Source: an uncultured Ruminococcus sp.
GTDB taxonomy: Bacteria; Bacillota; Clostridia; Oscillospirales; Acutalibacteraceae
DNA: 44,641 nucleotides
NCBI GenBank assembly: GCA_902776975.1
Contig: CACYSI010000005.1
Location: forward strand, 42,054-86,694
Direction of reading: 5' to 3'
Below are positions 30,409 to 38,861 of this stretch, one piece after another; the stretch's first letter is position 1; the number at the start of each line of letters is the position of its first letter. Under the pieces are notes generated by a model. It saw nothing but the letters and a program-made list of their open reading frames with translations, was not told the origin of the DNA and did not search any database. Position numbers and translations under genes: made by a program.

Positions 30409-31839
30409 TTATCCTATATATGTGACGTATCTCTGCAGGCGGGTAGCGTCTACTATATCGCGCTCGCCGTCGCGGTCAAAATCGGAGAAATACACGAGAT
30501 CAAGCCCCTCGGAGTCGACAATATCATCCTCCGGCCAGTCGCATATGCGGGTAGCGCAGCGCTGTATCAGCGTACAGTCTATAGCGGTCAGTTCGTCGTC
30601 TGAGTCAACGTCGCCGATCAGTCTGCCGCTGCCGAGGTTATCGAATATCCTGCCCAAGTCCTTATACCGGCCTACAATATCGTCGGTAAGGGGTATGAAG
30701 CGCTTTTCGGCGGCGTCATAGATACCGTAGCCCGAGCCGAAGAGAGACGCGGACTGCTCATACTCGCACACGCGGTTAGCTATGATGCCGCTGTAGGTCT
30801 GCTCCGATGTTTCAGTGGTCTTTGCCTTTAGCAGCGTCCAGTCGGGCAAGCCGTCTTTATCCTTATGGTAGCAAAGCTCCTCATAATCCGAGAAGTCCGC
30901 GTCGCTGAGGCTGTAGTCAGCCTTCAGCTTAGCCTTGAACAGCTCGCCCTCGGCAGTGATGGGATACGGCTCAAGTTCAGACGGAGGAGGGGCGCATATA
31001 AGAATAAGATGGTCATCCAACGCGTTGTCAGGCGATATACTATTTTCGCTTTTGGCGCCGCCGCCGGAATAGAAGTAAAAATCATACCACGCACTGTCTC
31101 CTCCGTTTTTTATGGATATGCTGTAGACATCGTCCTCGCCCTCAGGGTACCAGCGGGAGACATTGATCCCATCCTCGGAGTAGGCTATCTTGAACCTGTC
31201 GCACATCCTGAGCGCTAAATGACCCCATAGATTCTCAACAAACTTGTAGCTCTTGTTGATCTGCCAGTCGGTCATGGTTCCTACGAAGTAGTATCCGGGT
31301 TCGGGAGCGTTATGCTCGGGATCGGGGTTCGGATAGCAGATCTCATTATTTGCCCAAGGGTCATATCCGGCGCAGTAGATACAGTGATAATACCATATTT
31401 TGACAGGCGCAAGCCCTCCGTCCGACGGTTTGTATTTGCCGCCGTCGCACGCCGGTCTGAATCTAAAAGCATAAAAACCCTTTTTCAGGATTATAGGATT
31501 CTCCTGATTGAACGCGTTGCCCCTGCCCTCGGGAAAATACGTCGCGTTGTCGAGAGTCTTTCCGTCGGGACAATAGACGATCTTGAACGAGTCGTCGGGC
31601 GTCATATACAGATGAAAATAATAATTTTCATAATCTCTTACTCCGTAATCCTTGTAGCCTACACAAAGTCGGTAGTTAGGGTCGAGCTGCCAGTTCGTCA
31701 TGGTGCCGATTATGAAGTAATTGCTTTCTAAATAGTAGCCCTCGTCGTTATTATCCATCGGCTCCTCAGCGTTGACAGCAGTCACTGTGAGGCTGAGCAG
31801 CATTACCATAGCGAGTAATATAGCCAATACTTTTTTCAT
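30409..31839 (-). CDS. Secreted dockerin protein, paralog A (two X modules, pre-dockerin domain, stretched dockerin)
   Basis: 476 residues. Signal peptide (1-24). Two copies of module X (about 40-157 and 182-282; YFIIGTMTNWQLDPNYRL and YYFVGTMTDWQINKSYKF), the same module as in the surface protein at 5872. Then the shared pre-dockerin domain (about 296-406; CYHKDKDGLPDWTL, GIIANRV, GIYDAAEKRF) and a dockerin with loops DVDSDDELTAID (410) and DFDRDGERDIVD (453), 43 residues apart. Module X is likely to bind starch or another glucan, by association only. ATG at 31839 with AAGGAG upstream. It starts 54 nt after the anti-sigma gene. Confidence 0.87.
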   Translation of the reverse strand: MKKVLAILLAMVMLLSLTVTAVNAEEPMDNNDEGYYLESNYFIIGTMTNWQLDPNYRLCVGYKDYGVRDYENYYFHLYMTPDDSFKIVYCPDGKTLDNATYFPEGRGNAFNQENPIILKKGFYAFRFRPACDGGKYKPSDGGLAPVKIWYYHCIYCAGYDPWANNEICYPNPDPEHNAPEPGYYFVGTMTDWQINKSYKFVENLWGHLALRMCDRFKIAYSEDGINVSRWYPEGEDDVYSISIKNGGDSAWYDFYFYSGGGAKSENSISPDNALDDHLILICAPPPSELEPYPITAEGELFKAKLKADYSLSDADFSDYEELCYHKDKDGLPDWTLLKAKTTETSEQTYSGIIANRVCEYEQSASLFGSGYGIYDAAEKRFIPLTDDIVGRYKDLGRIFDNLGSGRLIGDVDSDDELTAIDCTLIQRCATRICDWPEDDIVDSEGLDLVYFSDFDRDGERDIVDATRLQRYVTYIG

Positions 31840-31893
31840 GTTTTTCACTCCTTATCACATATTTTTCGTTGCTTTGCTGCTTTAACTTTACCA

Positions 31894-32784
31894 TTATTGA
31901 TTAAAGACCTTGATGCCGCAATAGACCTGTTCGCCGTCTTCATTAAAGAAGCAGTATGTCAGGCAGTCGCCCTTCTGGATGTTGGCAAGATCGTCCGCCA
32001 ACAGTCCGAGAAAATATGAAGCCGTGACGGTATTATACCGGTTAGGCGTGAGCTTGGCTCGGTTAGAATCCGCGAAAAGATCCTCATCGCCTAAAGGACT
32101 GCCGTCAAAGGCGTATATCCTGAAATACACCTTGCCGCTGCCGGTGAGCATAGACTCCTGTATGATACCGCTCAGAGTCTGCTGAGAGAGGTAGTTCACC
32201 CACTTGGCTGTGGGGGCAAGCTCGTATTTGTCGGTGGGGGCTTCGGTAGGAGCTTCTGTAGGAGCGGATACAGGCGACTGAGTCGCGGACGGCTCAGTCA
32301 CGGATGCTTCGGTAGCAGGCTGAGCTGTGGAGTGTTCGGAATCGGTCTGCGCTTGGATCGGGGATGTCACAGCTCCTTCATCCGGGGAGCGGTATGCTGA
32401 CGCCGTCTGTTCGGTGGGAGTATCGCTCCCACTGAGCGTAGGCTGAACAGCGGCGGCTGTTGACGACTGAGCCGCTTTCTCTGTCCCTTTTACCGTGGGA
32501 GCCTGTACGGCTGAAGCGGGCTGACTCTCGGCTGTATGCTCAGTGAATGACTGAGTCGGAGCCCCAACGGAGGGCATGACCGCAGCAGGCTGTCTGCCGC
32601 CGTTAAGAGTGAACAGAGCAACAGCCGAGCCTGCGACCGCGACCAGAACCGCGGCCGCGGCGATATAGCGGGGTCTGCGATAAAACGGCTTTTCGGCTTG
32701 CCTCTCGGGGATCGAGAGCAGCCTTTTGTTCAGCTCGTCGGATACTTTTATTTCTTCTATGGAGCGGAAGTTCACTTTTTTCAC
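31894..32784 (-). CDS. Putative membrane anti-sigma factor with outer sensor domain
   Basis: 296 residues. A short cytoplasmic part (about 1-38, ELNKRLLSIPERQ), one membrane helix (about 40-60), a long Ala/Thr/Ser/Pro/Glu linker (about 62-190) and an outer domain (about 192-296, KVYFRIYAFDG, YCFFNEDGEQVYCGIKVF). The GTG start overlaps the sigma stop by 4 nt (GTGA) with GGAGGT 8 nt upstream. Position and topology fit an anti-sigma that frees its sigma factor on an outside signal. No zinc HxxxCxxC motif is present, and similarity to RsgI is not evident. Its ligand may be a starch product, by context. Confidence 0.75.
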   Translation of the reverse strand: MKKVNFRSIEEIKVSDELNKRLLSIPERQAEKPFYRRPRYIAAAAVLVAVAGSAVALFTLNGGRQPAAVMPSVGAPTQSFTEHTAESQPASAVQAPTVKGTEKAAQSSTAAAVQPTLSGSDTPTEQTASAYRSPDEGAVTSPIQAQTDSEHSTAQPATEASVTEPSATQSPVSAPTEAPTEAPTDKYELAPTAKWVNYLSQQTLSGIIQESMLTGSGKVYFRIYAFDGSPLGDEDLFADSNRAKLTPNRYNTVTASYFLGLLADDLANIQKGDCLTYCFFNEDGEQVYCGIKVFNQ

Positions 32785-33266
32785 TTTTTGTCACCTCCGT
32801 ACAGCTCTCTGAGCTTATCTCTGCCGCGCTTGAGCAGTGACTTGACCGTCCCGCTCTTTGAGTCGAGGATCGCGGCTATCTCATCGACCTTATACCGCTC
32901 GATATAGTACAGGTACAGTACCTCGCGGTAGTTAGGCGGCAGGCGCATCAGCGCCCAGCTAATGTCGCGCGTATCGTCCGACTCGGGGAGGGGGTACTCT
33001 TTGACCGAGTCGAGAGATACAAGATGCTTGTTGTCGCGCAGACAGTGTCTGCACTCGTTGATAGCGACTCTGAGCAGCCATGCCTTAAGATGCTCTTCGT
33101 CATTGAAATCGGGGGATTTTTTATACAGCTTGATAAAGGTATTTTGGGTGCAGTCCTCTGCGTCGGGGGTATTTTGGAGCCGTATCAGACAGGCTGTCAG
33201 CACGTTTTTCGAATACTTCGCCACAGCCTGCTCAAAGCTCAGCCCGGCATACCTGTCGCGCGCCAT
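32781..33266 (-). CDS. ECF-type RNA polymerase sigma factor
   Basis: 161 residues. Region 2 at about 10-80 (DAEDCTQNTFIKLYKK, HLKAWLLRVAINECR) and region 4 at about 103-155 (MRLPPNYREVLYLYYIERYK, SGTVKSLLKRGRDKL). Normal ECF length. The ATG at 33266 with AAGGGGG ahead is chosen over a longer frame. First gene of a series with the anti-sigma and the two dockerin paralogs (overlap 4 nt, then gaps of 54 and 66 nt), so it probably controls at least its own operon. Confidence 0.93.
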   Translation of the reverse strand: MARDRYAGLSFEQAVAKYSKNVLTACLIRLQNTPDAEDCTQNTFIKLYKKSPDFNDEEHLKAWLLRVAINECRHCLRDNKHLVSLDSVKEYPLPESDDTRDISWALMRLPPNYREVLYLYYIERYKVDEIAAILDSKSGTVKSLLKRGRDKLRELYGGDKK

Positions 33267-33331
33267 TCTGTAACCCCCTTTACTATATACATCCATAAAA
33301 ACACGATTTGGTTGCACTATTTATAATAATA

Positions 33332-33359
33332 ATTATATTTGCAATAGATATTCTGTAAA
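33332..33359 (-). promoter_or_regulatory. Promoter of the sigma/anti-sigma/dockerin series
   Basis: On the minus strand TTTACA (33359-33354), a 16-nt spacer and TATAAT (33337-33332), about 65 nt before the sigma ATG. This is a sigma-A type sequence; an additional ECF promoter is not recognisable by eye. Confidence 0.5.
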
Positions 33360-33397
33360 AGAAAAATGCCGACACTTAACAGTGCCGACACTCATCG

Positions 33398-34660
33398 TTA
33401 TTTATTCTTTATCTTATCCCAGTAGGCTTTGTACGCCTGCTCGGTCTTGTTCTCGCCGAATTCATAGTAGACATGATCGCGGATATCATCGGGCAGATAC
33501 TGCTGATACACCCAATGGTTTGGGTACATATGCGGATAGATGTAGTTCTGCCCCTTTTGATCGCGCTCCTCGCCGTCATAGTGGACGTTCTGGAGCTGTC
33601 GGGGCACTATCTGCCCGAGTCCCGCTCTGACGTCCTCCTGAGCGGCTGAGATCGCGTTCACGCCCGAGTTGGACTTAGGCGCGAGACACACCATGATGAC
33701 AGCGTCGGCGAGGGGGATGCGAGCCTCGGGAAAGCCAACCTGCATGGCTATATCTACACAGGACTTGACTATCGGGATGATCTGCGGATAAGCGAGACCT
33801 ACGTCCTCGCAGGCGCAGACCACAAGGCGGCGGCAGGCTGAGATGAGATCGCCCGCCTCGACCAGTCTGGCAAGATAGAACAGAGCCGCGTCGACGTCGG
33901 AGCCGCGCATACTCTTCTGGTACGCCGAGATAACGTCATAGTGAGAGTCGCCGTCGCGGTCATACCGCGCTCCCGAACGCTGAGTCAGGGATTTGGCGAG
34001 CTCCTCGTCTACGGTCACGCTCTCCCCCGCTCCCGCCGCTAAGACACACAGCTCTACGGCGTTGAGGGATTTTCTGACGTCGCCTCCGCAGGCTGAGCAG
34101 ATATGCTCCGCCGCCTCATCGGTAAAGACGATCTCCCTGCCCTGCTCCTGTGACAGCACCCTTACGGCACGGTCGATAGCGCGCCTGATCTCAGACGGCT
34201 CTACGGGCTTGAACTCAAACACCGTCGAGCGAGACAGGATAGCGTTGTATATGTAAAAATAAGGATTTTCGGTAGTGGAGGCTATCAGCGTGATAGAGCC
34301 GTTCTCGATGAACTCGAGCAGAGTCTGCTGCTGCTTTTTGTTAAGATACTGGATCTCGTCGAGATACAGCAGGACGCCGTTCATACCCTCAAAGGTGTTG
34401 AGGGACGACACGATCTCCTTTATATCGGCGGTTGATGCTGTGGTGCCGTTGAGCTTTTTGAAGCTGCGGTTGGTGATACGCGCGATATATGAGGCGAGGG
34501 TAGTCTTGCCGACTCCCGACGGGCCGTAAAATATCAGGTTTGGTATGGTGCCGCTCTCGATGATCCTGCGCAGAGGTCTGCCGGGAGCGAGCAGCTCCTT
34601 TTGACCTACTATATCGTCGAGAGAATCGGGTCTGAGCCTGTCGGCAAGAGGTGTGTTCAT
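33398..34660 (-). CDS. rarA: Replication-associated recombination protein A (RarA/MgsA)
   Basis: A 420-residue AAA+ ATPase of the clamp-loader clade that acts at stalled replication forks. Walker A GPSGVGKTT (about 45-53), Walker B LLYLDEIQY, sensor-1 region ASTTENPYF, arginine-finger area ILSRSTVFEF, followed by the tetramerisation domain with MRGSDVDAALFYLARL and the C-terminal YPHMYPNHWVYQQYLPD. Full length. GGAGG lies 7 nt before the ATG. It is convergent with nothing and stands between the dockerin locus and glyA. Confidence 0.95.
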   Translation of the reverse strand: MNTPLADRLRPDSLDDIVGQKELLAPGRPLRRIIESGTIPNLIFYGPSGVGKTTLASYIARITNRSFKKLNGTTASTADIKEIVSSLNTFEGMNGVLLYLDEIQYLNKKQQQTLLEFIENGSITLIASTTENPYFYIYNAILSRSTVFEFKPVEPSEIRRAIDRAVRVLSQEQGREIVFTDEAAEHICSACGGDVRKSLNAVELCVLAAGAGESVTVDEELAKSLTQRSGARYDRDGDSHYDVISAYQKSMRGSDVDAALFYLARLVEAGDLISACRRLVVCACEDVGLAYPQIIPIVKSCVDIAMQVGFPEARIPLADAVIMVCLAPKSNSGVNAISAAQEDVRAGLGQIVPRQLQNVHYDGEERDQKGQNYIYPHMYPNHWVYQQYLPDDIRDHVYYEFGENKTEQAYKAYWDKIKNK

Positions 34661-34678
34661 GTGTGTTCCTCCGGGAAT

Positions 34679-34792
34679 AAAAAGCCTCCCTTTCCTAAGG
34701 GAGGTGGCACGAAGTGCCGGAGGGTTCCCGTATTTTATTCAGCAACCCCCAGTCGCTGACGCGACAGCCCCCTTAGGAAAGGGGGCCTTTTT
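34679..34792. mobile_element. 114-bp inverted-repeat element between rarA and glyA
   Basis: The left end (AAAAAGCCTCCCTTTCCTAA) and right end (TTAGGAAAGGGGGCCTTTTT) are near-perfect inverse copies. Each arm is followed by a small hairpin (GGCAC gaa GTGCC on the left, GTCGC tgac GCGAC on the right), the same architecture as the 205-bp element at 24066. The T-rich ends suggest that it also serves as the glyA terminator. Confidence 0.6.
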
Positions 34793-34798
34793 CAACTA

Positions 34799-36052
34799 TT
34801 ATTCATACAGCGGGTACTTCTCGCACAGAGCGGCAACCTTGGCGTTGACAGCCTCTTTGTTGCCCTCAAAGTCCTTGATGACCATAGAGATGCACTCGGC
34901 GATAACGTCCATATCCTCTTCGACGAGTCCGCGTGTGGTGACCGCCGCTGTACCGATACGGATACCGGAGGTAACGAACGGAGACAGAGGCTCGCCGGGG
35001 ATGGTGTTCTTGTTTACGGTGATATGCACCTCATCGAGGTTATGCTCGAGATCCTTGCCGGTCACGCCGTCCTCGCGCAGATCCATGAGCATGACATGGT
35101 TGTCGGTGCCGCCGGATACGAGCTTATGACCGCGCTTGACAAGACCGTCGGCGAGAGCCTTACAGTTCTTGACTATCTGCTCGGCATAAGCCTTGAACTC
35201 AGGCTGCATAGCCTCTTTGAAGCATACCGCCTTAGCGGCGATGATGTGCATGAGAGGGCCGCCCTGCATACCGGGGAACAGCGCCTTGTCGATAGCCTTG
35301 GCGTACTGCTCCTTGCAGAGTATCATACCGCCGCGGGGTCCGCGGAGAGTTTTATGAGTAGTTGTGGTGACAAAATCGGAGTAAGGAACAGGGTTCTCGT
35401 GCATACCGCCCGCTACCAAGCCCGCGATATGAGCCATATCCACCATGAGCATAGCGCCTACCTCGTCGCAGATCTCACGGAACTTCTTGAAGTCGATAGC
35501 TCTGGGATAAGCCGAAGCGCCGCAGACGATCATCTTAGGCTTGCACTCCTTAGCGATCTCAAGCACCTTATCATAGTCTATGCGATGTGTCACGGGATCG
35601 ACGCCGTAGCTGACGAAGTTGAAATACTTACCGCTGAGGTTTACGGGTGAGCCGTGGGTCAGGTGACCGCCCTCAGAGAGGCTCATGCCCATGACTGTAT
35701 CGCCCGGCTCGAGCATAGCGAAGTATACTGTCTGGTTGGCCTGAGAGCCGGAGTGGGGCTGAACGTTAGCGTGATCCGCGCCGAAAAGCTCACAAGCGCG
35801 CTTGCGGGCGATATCCTCGGCTACGTCTACAGCGTAGCAGCCGCCGTAATAACGCTTGCCGGGATAACCCTCGGCATACTTGTTAGTGAGTACAGAGCCC
35901 ATAGCAGCCATCACCGCGGGAGAAACGATGTTCTCGCTGGCGATAAGCTCAAGGTTCTGACGCTGACGCTTGAGCTCCTGACCCATAGCGTCGGCTATCT
36001 CGCTGTCATACTGATCTACAAATCCGATAGAATCCATTAAGTCCTTATACAT
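34799..36052 (-). CDS. glyA: Serine hydroxymethyltransferase
   Basis: A 417-residue PLP enzyme that interconverts serine and glycine with tetrahydrofolate, supplying one-carbon units. Seen: [52 protein letters not shown], and the PLP-lysine site [13 protein letters not shown]. The ATG at 36052 ([10 protein letters not shown]) has GGAGG 7 nt upstream; the longer frame is rejected. It starts 55 nt after dus and may share its transcript. Confidence 0.97.
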   Translation of the reverse strand: MYKDLMDSIGFVDQYDSEIADAMGQELKRQRQNLELIASENIVSPAVMAAMGSVLTNKYAEGYPGKRYYGGCYAVDVAEDIARKRACELFGADHANVQPHSGSQANQTVYFAMLEPGDTVMGMSLSEGGHLTHGSPVNLSGKYFNFVSYGVDPVTHRIDYDKVLEIAKECKPKMIVCGASAYPRAIDFKKFREICDEVGAMLMVDMAHIAGLVAGGMHENPVPYSDFVTTTTHKTLRGPRGGMILCKEQYAKAIDKALFPGMQGGPLMHIIAAKAVCFKEAMQPEFKAYAEQIVKNCKALADGLVKRGHKLVSGGTDNHVMLMDLREDGVTGKDLEHNLDEVHITVNKNTIPGEPLSPFVTSGIRIGTAAVTTRGLVEEDMDVIAECISMVIKDFEGNKEAVNAKVAALCEKYPLYE

Positions 36053-36107
36053 TCTTATACCTCCAAATATAAAAGTGTTTACTGACAAATAATCTATGTT
36101 AATGCTT

Positions 36108-37073
36108 TCAGCAATTGCTTGTCCTTATCTCGTTTATGAGCTTTTGCAGATCGTCGAGAGTCTCCATAGAGAACGCGAGGTTACGGAGTTTAGCGGCGTT
36201 CTTGAAGCCCTTGAGATAGTAGGCGGTGTGCTTGCGGGCTTCTCTCATGCCGACATACTCGCCCTTGTACTCAACGGCGCGGCTGATGTGACGCGAGAGG
36301 ACGTCGAGCTTTTCATCAAGTGTGGGAGGAGAGATCATTTTTCCTGTACGGAAATATTCATCTATCTCTCTGAAAACCCACGGATTACCGAGAGCGCCTC
36401 TGCCTACCATGATATAATCACAGCCGGTATAGTCATACATATGCTGAGCCGACTTAGCCGAGCATATATCACCGTTGCCGATAACAGGTATCGTCAAACT
36501 GCGCTTGACCTCGCGGATGATATCGTAGTTCACGGGCGGAGCGTAAAACTGCTGACGCGTCCTGCCGTGGACGGTGACTGCCTGAGCGCCGTTTTTTTCG
36601 ACGATCTTCGCGACTTCGACAGCGTTGATGTGCTCAAAGTCAAAGCCGGAGCGGATCTTGACAGTAACGGGTATATCCACCGCCGAGCTGACAGCCTTGA
36701 CTATCCTGCCGCACAGCTCAGGGTCGCGCATCAGAGCCGCTCCCGAGCCGCCGCCGCTTATCTTAGGAGCGGGACAGCCCATGTTAATATCTATCACATC
36801 GGGACGGTAGCGCATCGCGAACTCAGCCGCCTGAGCCATGGTATCCGGCTCGGTGCCGAAGAGCTGTACAGCCGAGGGGCGCTCCTTATCGGACAGCTCC
36901 ATCAGCTCGGCGCTCTTCTTTGAGTTATAGGCTATGCCCTTGGAGCTGACCATCTCGCTGACGCAGTAGCCCGCGCCGAACTCCATGCACAGCTCTCTGA
37001 AGGCTCTGTCGGCTACCCCCGCCATAGGCGCGAGAGCCGCGTAGCCTCCTAACTCGACATTACCTATACGCAT
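36108..37073 (-). CDS. dus: tRNA-dihydrouridine synthase (DusB-like)
   Basis: A 321-residue FMN enzyme that reduces uridines in the D-loop of tRNA. Seen: [12 protein letters not shown] (15-26), [20 protein letters not shown] with catalytic Cys100, the FMN-phosphate segment GNGDI, and [13 protein letters not shown]. Length and motifs fit the DusB group common in Firmicutes. The ATG follows the preceding stop by one base (TGA-T-ATG) without a strong ribosome-binding site, indicating coupled translation with the surface-protein gene upstream. Confidence 0.95.
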   Translation of the reverse strand: MRIGNVELGGYAALAPMAGVADRAFRELCMEFGAGYCVSEMVSSKGIAYNSKKSAELMELSDKERPSAVQLFGTEPDTMAQAAEFAMRYRPDVIDINMGCPAPKISGGGSGAALMRDPELCGRIVKAVSSAVDIPVTVKIRSGFDFEHINAVEVAKIVEKNGAQAVTVHGRTRQQFYAPPVNYDIIREVKRSLTIPVIGNGDICSAKSAQHMYDYTGCDYIMVGRGALGNPWVFREIDEYFRTGKMISPPTLDEKLDVLSRHISRAVEYKGEYVGMREARKHTAYYLKGFKNAAKLRNLAFSMETLDDLQKLINEIRTSNC

Positions 37074-37074
37074 A

Positions 37075-37602
37075 TCACAAACCGCGTCTGAGCGTACGCT
37101 TGCTGACCAGCACGCCTACGATGACAGCTATACCTAAAGCTACGCACAGCCACATCACGATGCCTGAGAACATGGTAGCGTCAGATACCGCTACCTCGGG
37201 GATGACTACCGCGGTAGCCTCGACCACCTCACTCGGAGATACCTCGGGAAGATCGGATAGGTGCTGAGGCTCTTCGTACGCCGAGGTGACGTCCTCAGAG
37301 TAGCCGTATATGTACTCATACAGCTGACCGTTGCCGGGAGCCGAGGTCTCGGGCTGCGCCTGAGGCTGCTCAGCGGGTTGATCGGCAGGTTGATCGGCGG
37401 GCTGTTGATCGACCGGAGCCTGCTCCTGCTGGGTAACATCCGCTGCGGGAGTATCGGCGGGAGGGTTCTCCTGATACCCTTCGGTCGCGCTCTGCTGTTC
37501 TTCTTCGCCTACCGCGAACGCCGTTACTGCGCCAGCGGCAGCCAAGACAGTCAGCGAAAGTATCAAAGACAAGATGATAGATAGTGCTCTTTTGTTCTTC
37601 AT
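37075..37602 (-). CDS. Pro/Gln-rich membrane-anchored surface protein
   Basis: A 175-residue protein with an N-terminal signal (about 1-31), a Gln/Pro/Ala-rich stretch with repeats like DQPADQPAEQPQ (about 36-90), a short acidic part, and a C-terminal hydrophobic helix followed by SKRTLRRGL. The layout fits a type I membrane protein with a disordered outer part. No family is recognised. The ATG at 37602 has GAGG 6 nt upstream. It is directly coupled to dus, an odd partner. Confidence 0.75.
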   Translation of the reverse strand: MKNKRALSIILSLILSLTVLAAAGAVTAFAVGEEEQQSATEGYQENPPADTPAADVTQQEQAPVDQQPADQPADQPAEQPQAQPETSAPGNGQLYEYIYGYSEDVTSAYEEPQHLSDLPEVSPSEVVEATAVVIPEVAVSDATMFSGIVMWLCVALGIAVIVGVLVSKRTLRRGL

Positions 37603-37661
37603 GATCAGCCTCAAAACTCGTCTGAAATCTGCTTATAGAAATTAACCTTTTTTACCGCTTT

Positions 37662-37690
37662 ATTATAACAAAGCCTCGGGCTTTTTGCAA
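37662..37690 (-). promoter_or_regulatory. Sigma-A promoter overlapping the spoIIP terminator
   Basis: On the minus strand TTGCAA (37690-37685), a 17-nt spacer and TATAAT (37667-37662), 60 nt before the surface-protein ATG. The promoter lies within the hairpin that ends the spoIIP transcript. Confidence 0.6.
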
Positions 37691-37699
37691 GACCGAGGC
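37667..37699 (-). terminator. Terminator of gpr-spoIIP
   Basis: On the minus strand GCCTCGG (37699-37693) pairs with CCGAGGC (37679-37673), followed by TTTGTT. Confidence 0.65.
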
Positions 37700-37755
37700 G
37701 CTAAGTTCGACATTATGACTAAGTTGTAAGCTGATAGAGCGGACATTTCTTTTTA

Positions 37756-38817
37756 CTATGAATAACTGTCGGTGAGCAGATCGGCGAGAGCCTCGCCTAA
37801 ATAGCCTCCGCTGCGGCTCGCCTCTTCGACCGTATTGCCGTCTGTTCCGACCTCTATGAGCAGTGAGCCGTTGTTGAAATTCATGTTATATGTAAACTCG
37901 CCGAAGTTGAGCGGGCGCGTCATGCCCGAGAACATATCCTCACATCGTTTTTGAAGCTGCATGGCGAATATGAGGTTCTCATCCCAAAAGTCAAAGCCGC
38001 CCTCGGTATCGTATCCCGACATTATCATTATCTGAGCCGCCTTGCTGCCCTCATGCTCAAAGGTCGGCTTATACTTGACGCCGTCCTGAGAAGTCATCGC
38101 GTCACGGTGCAGGTCGATAGTGACCTTGATGGTCGGATACTTCTCTTTGTACTCGCTGATGGTCTCCCACGAGCGAGCGTACGAGCCCTCATAAGACGGA
38201 TAATCGTGCAGGGTGGTATCGTGCACGGCTCCTATACCGCGCTCCTTGAGGGCGCTTACAAGCGCTTCGCCCACCGCCATGACTCCCTTTTCGGGATCTG
38301 TGGAACGGGGGTAAAAATCATCATAGTATACTCCGCTGTCATCCTCGAGATAGCTCTCACACGAGTGGGTATGATACACGAGCACCTGGACCGAACGGCT
38401 GTCCTCGACATCAAACGGCAGAGCGGCGCTGAGCAGAGCTTCGGGATCGAGCTCATAGCCCGTCGTGTTGCGGATGCTGATGTTATCATAAGTCATGTTG
38501 CCGTTGTTCACCATAGTCTCAACGACAGGGTAGCCGTCGCCCGAATGAGTCGTATTCTCAGTCTTTTGAGTTATCCGGGTAGGCTCTTTATCGCCGTCGG
38601 CGAGGGGTCTCTGAGCCTTTTTTGCCTCAGTCTCAGCCTCGGTGGGAGCGATATCGGCTGAGCCGTTGATAAAGCTCAGTCTGCCTGCCGCTACTGCGGC
38701 GTCATCCATGAGACGGGTACATCCGCTTGCCCTGTATACCGCCAGTCCCGAGCAAAAAGCTATGATCAGCGTCATCGAAGTCAGTACGGCTATCCTCTTG
38801 AACATTTGTTTATCCAT
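37756..38817 (-). CDS. spoIIP: Stage II sporulation protein P (SpoIIP)
   Basis: 353 residues. SpoIIP is a peptidoglycan amidase/endopeptidase that works with SpoIID and SpoIIM to drive engulfment of the forespore. One N-terminal membrane anchor (about 8-28), a linker, then the hydrolase domain with VYHTHSCESYL, IDLHRDAM and SLLIEVGTDGNT, the His and Glu residues expected for metal binding and catalysis. Placed 44 nt after gpr, the standard order in spore-formers. Confidence 0.96.
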   Translation of the reverse strand: MDKQMFKRIAVLTSMTLIIAFCSGLAVYRASGCTRLMDDAAVAAGRLSFINGSADIAPTEAETEAKKAQRPLADGDKEPTRITQKTENTTHSGDGYPVVETMVNNGNMTYDNISIRNTTGYELDPEALLSAALPFDVEDSRSVQVLVYHTHSCESYLEDDSGVYYDDFYPRSTDPEKGVMAVGEALVSALKERGIGAVHDTTLHDYPSYEGSYARSWETISEYKEKYPTIKVTIDLHRDAMTSQDGVKYKPTFEHEGSKAAQIMIMSGYDTEGGFDFWDENLIFAMQLQKRCEDMFSGMTRPLNFGEFTYNMNFNNGSLLIEVGTDGNTVEEASRSGGYLGEALADLLTDSYS

Positions 38818-38861
38818 ACACTCACCTTACAAAAGATATATTCGCGAGCCAGCGGATTTAT

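Noticed and set aside
28948-33364. A 16-nt sequence TATTCTGTAAAAGAAA at both 28948-28963 and 33349-33364, considered as an ECF promoter
   Set aside because: The second lies at the -35 region of the sigma operon, but the bases after the shared part do not match and the first lies about 230 nt before the nearest gene start; AT-rich chance match is likely.
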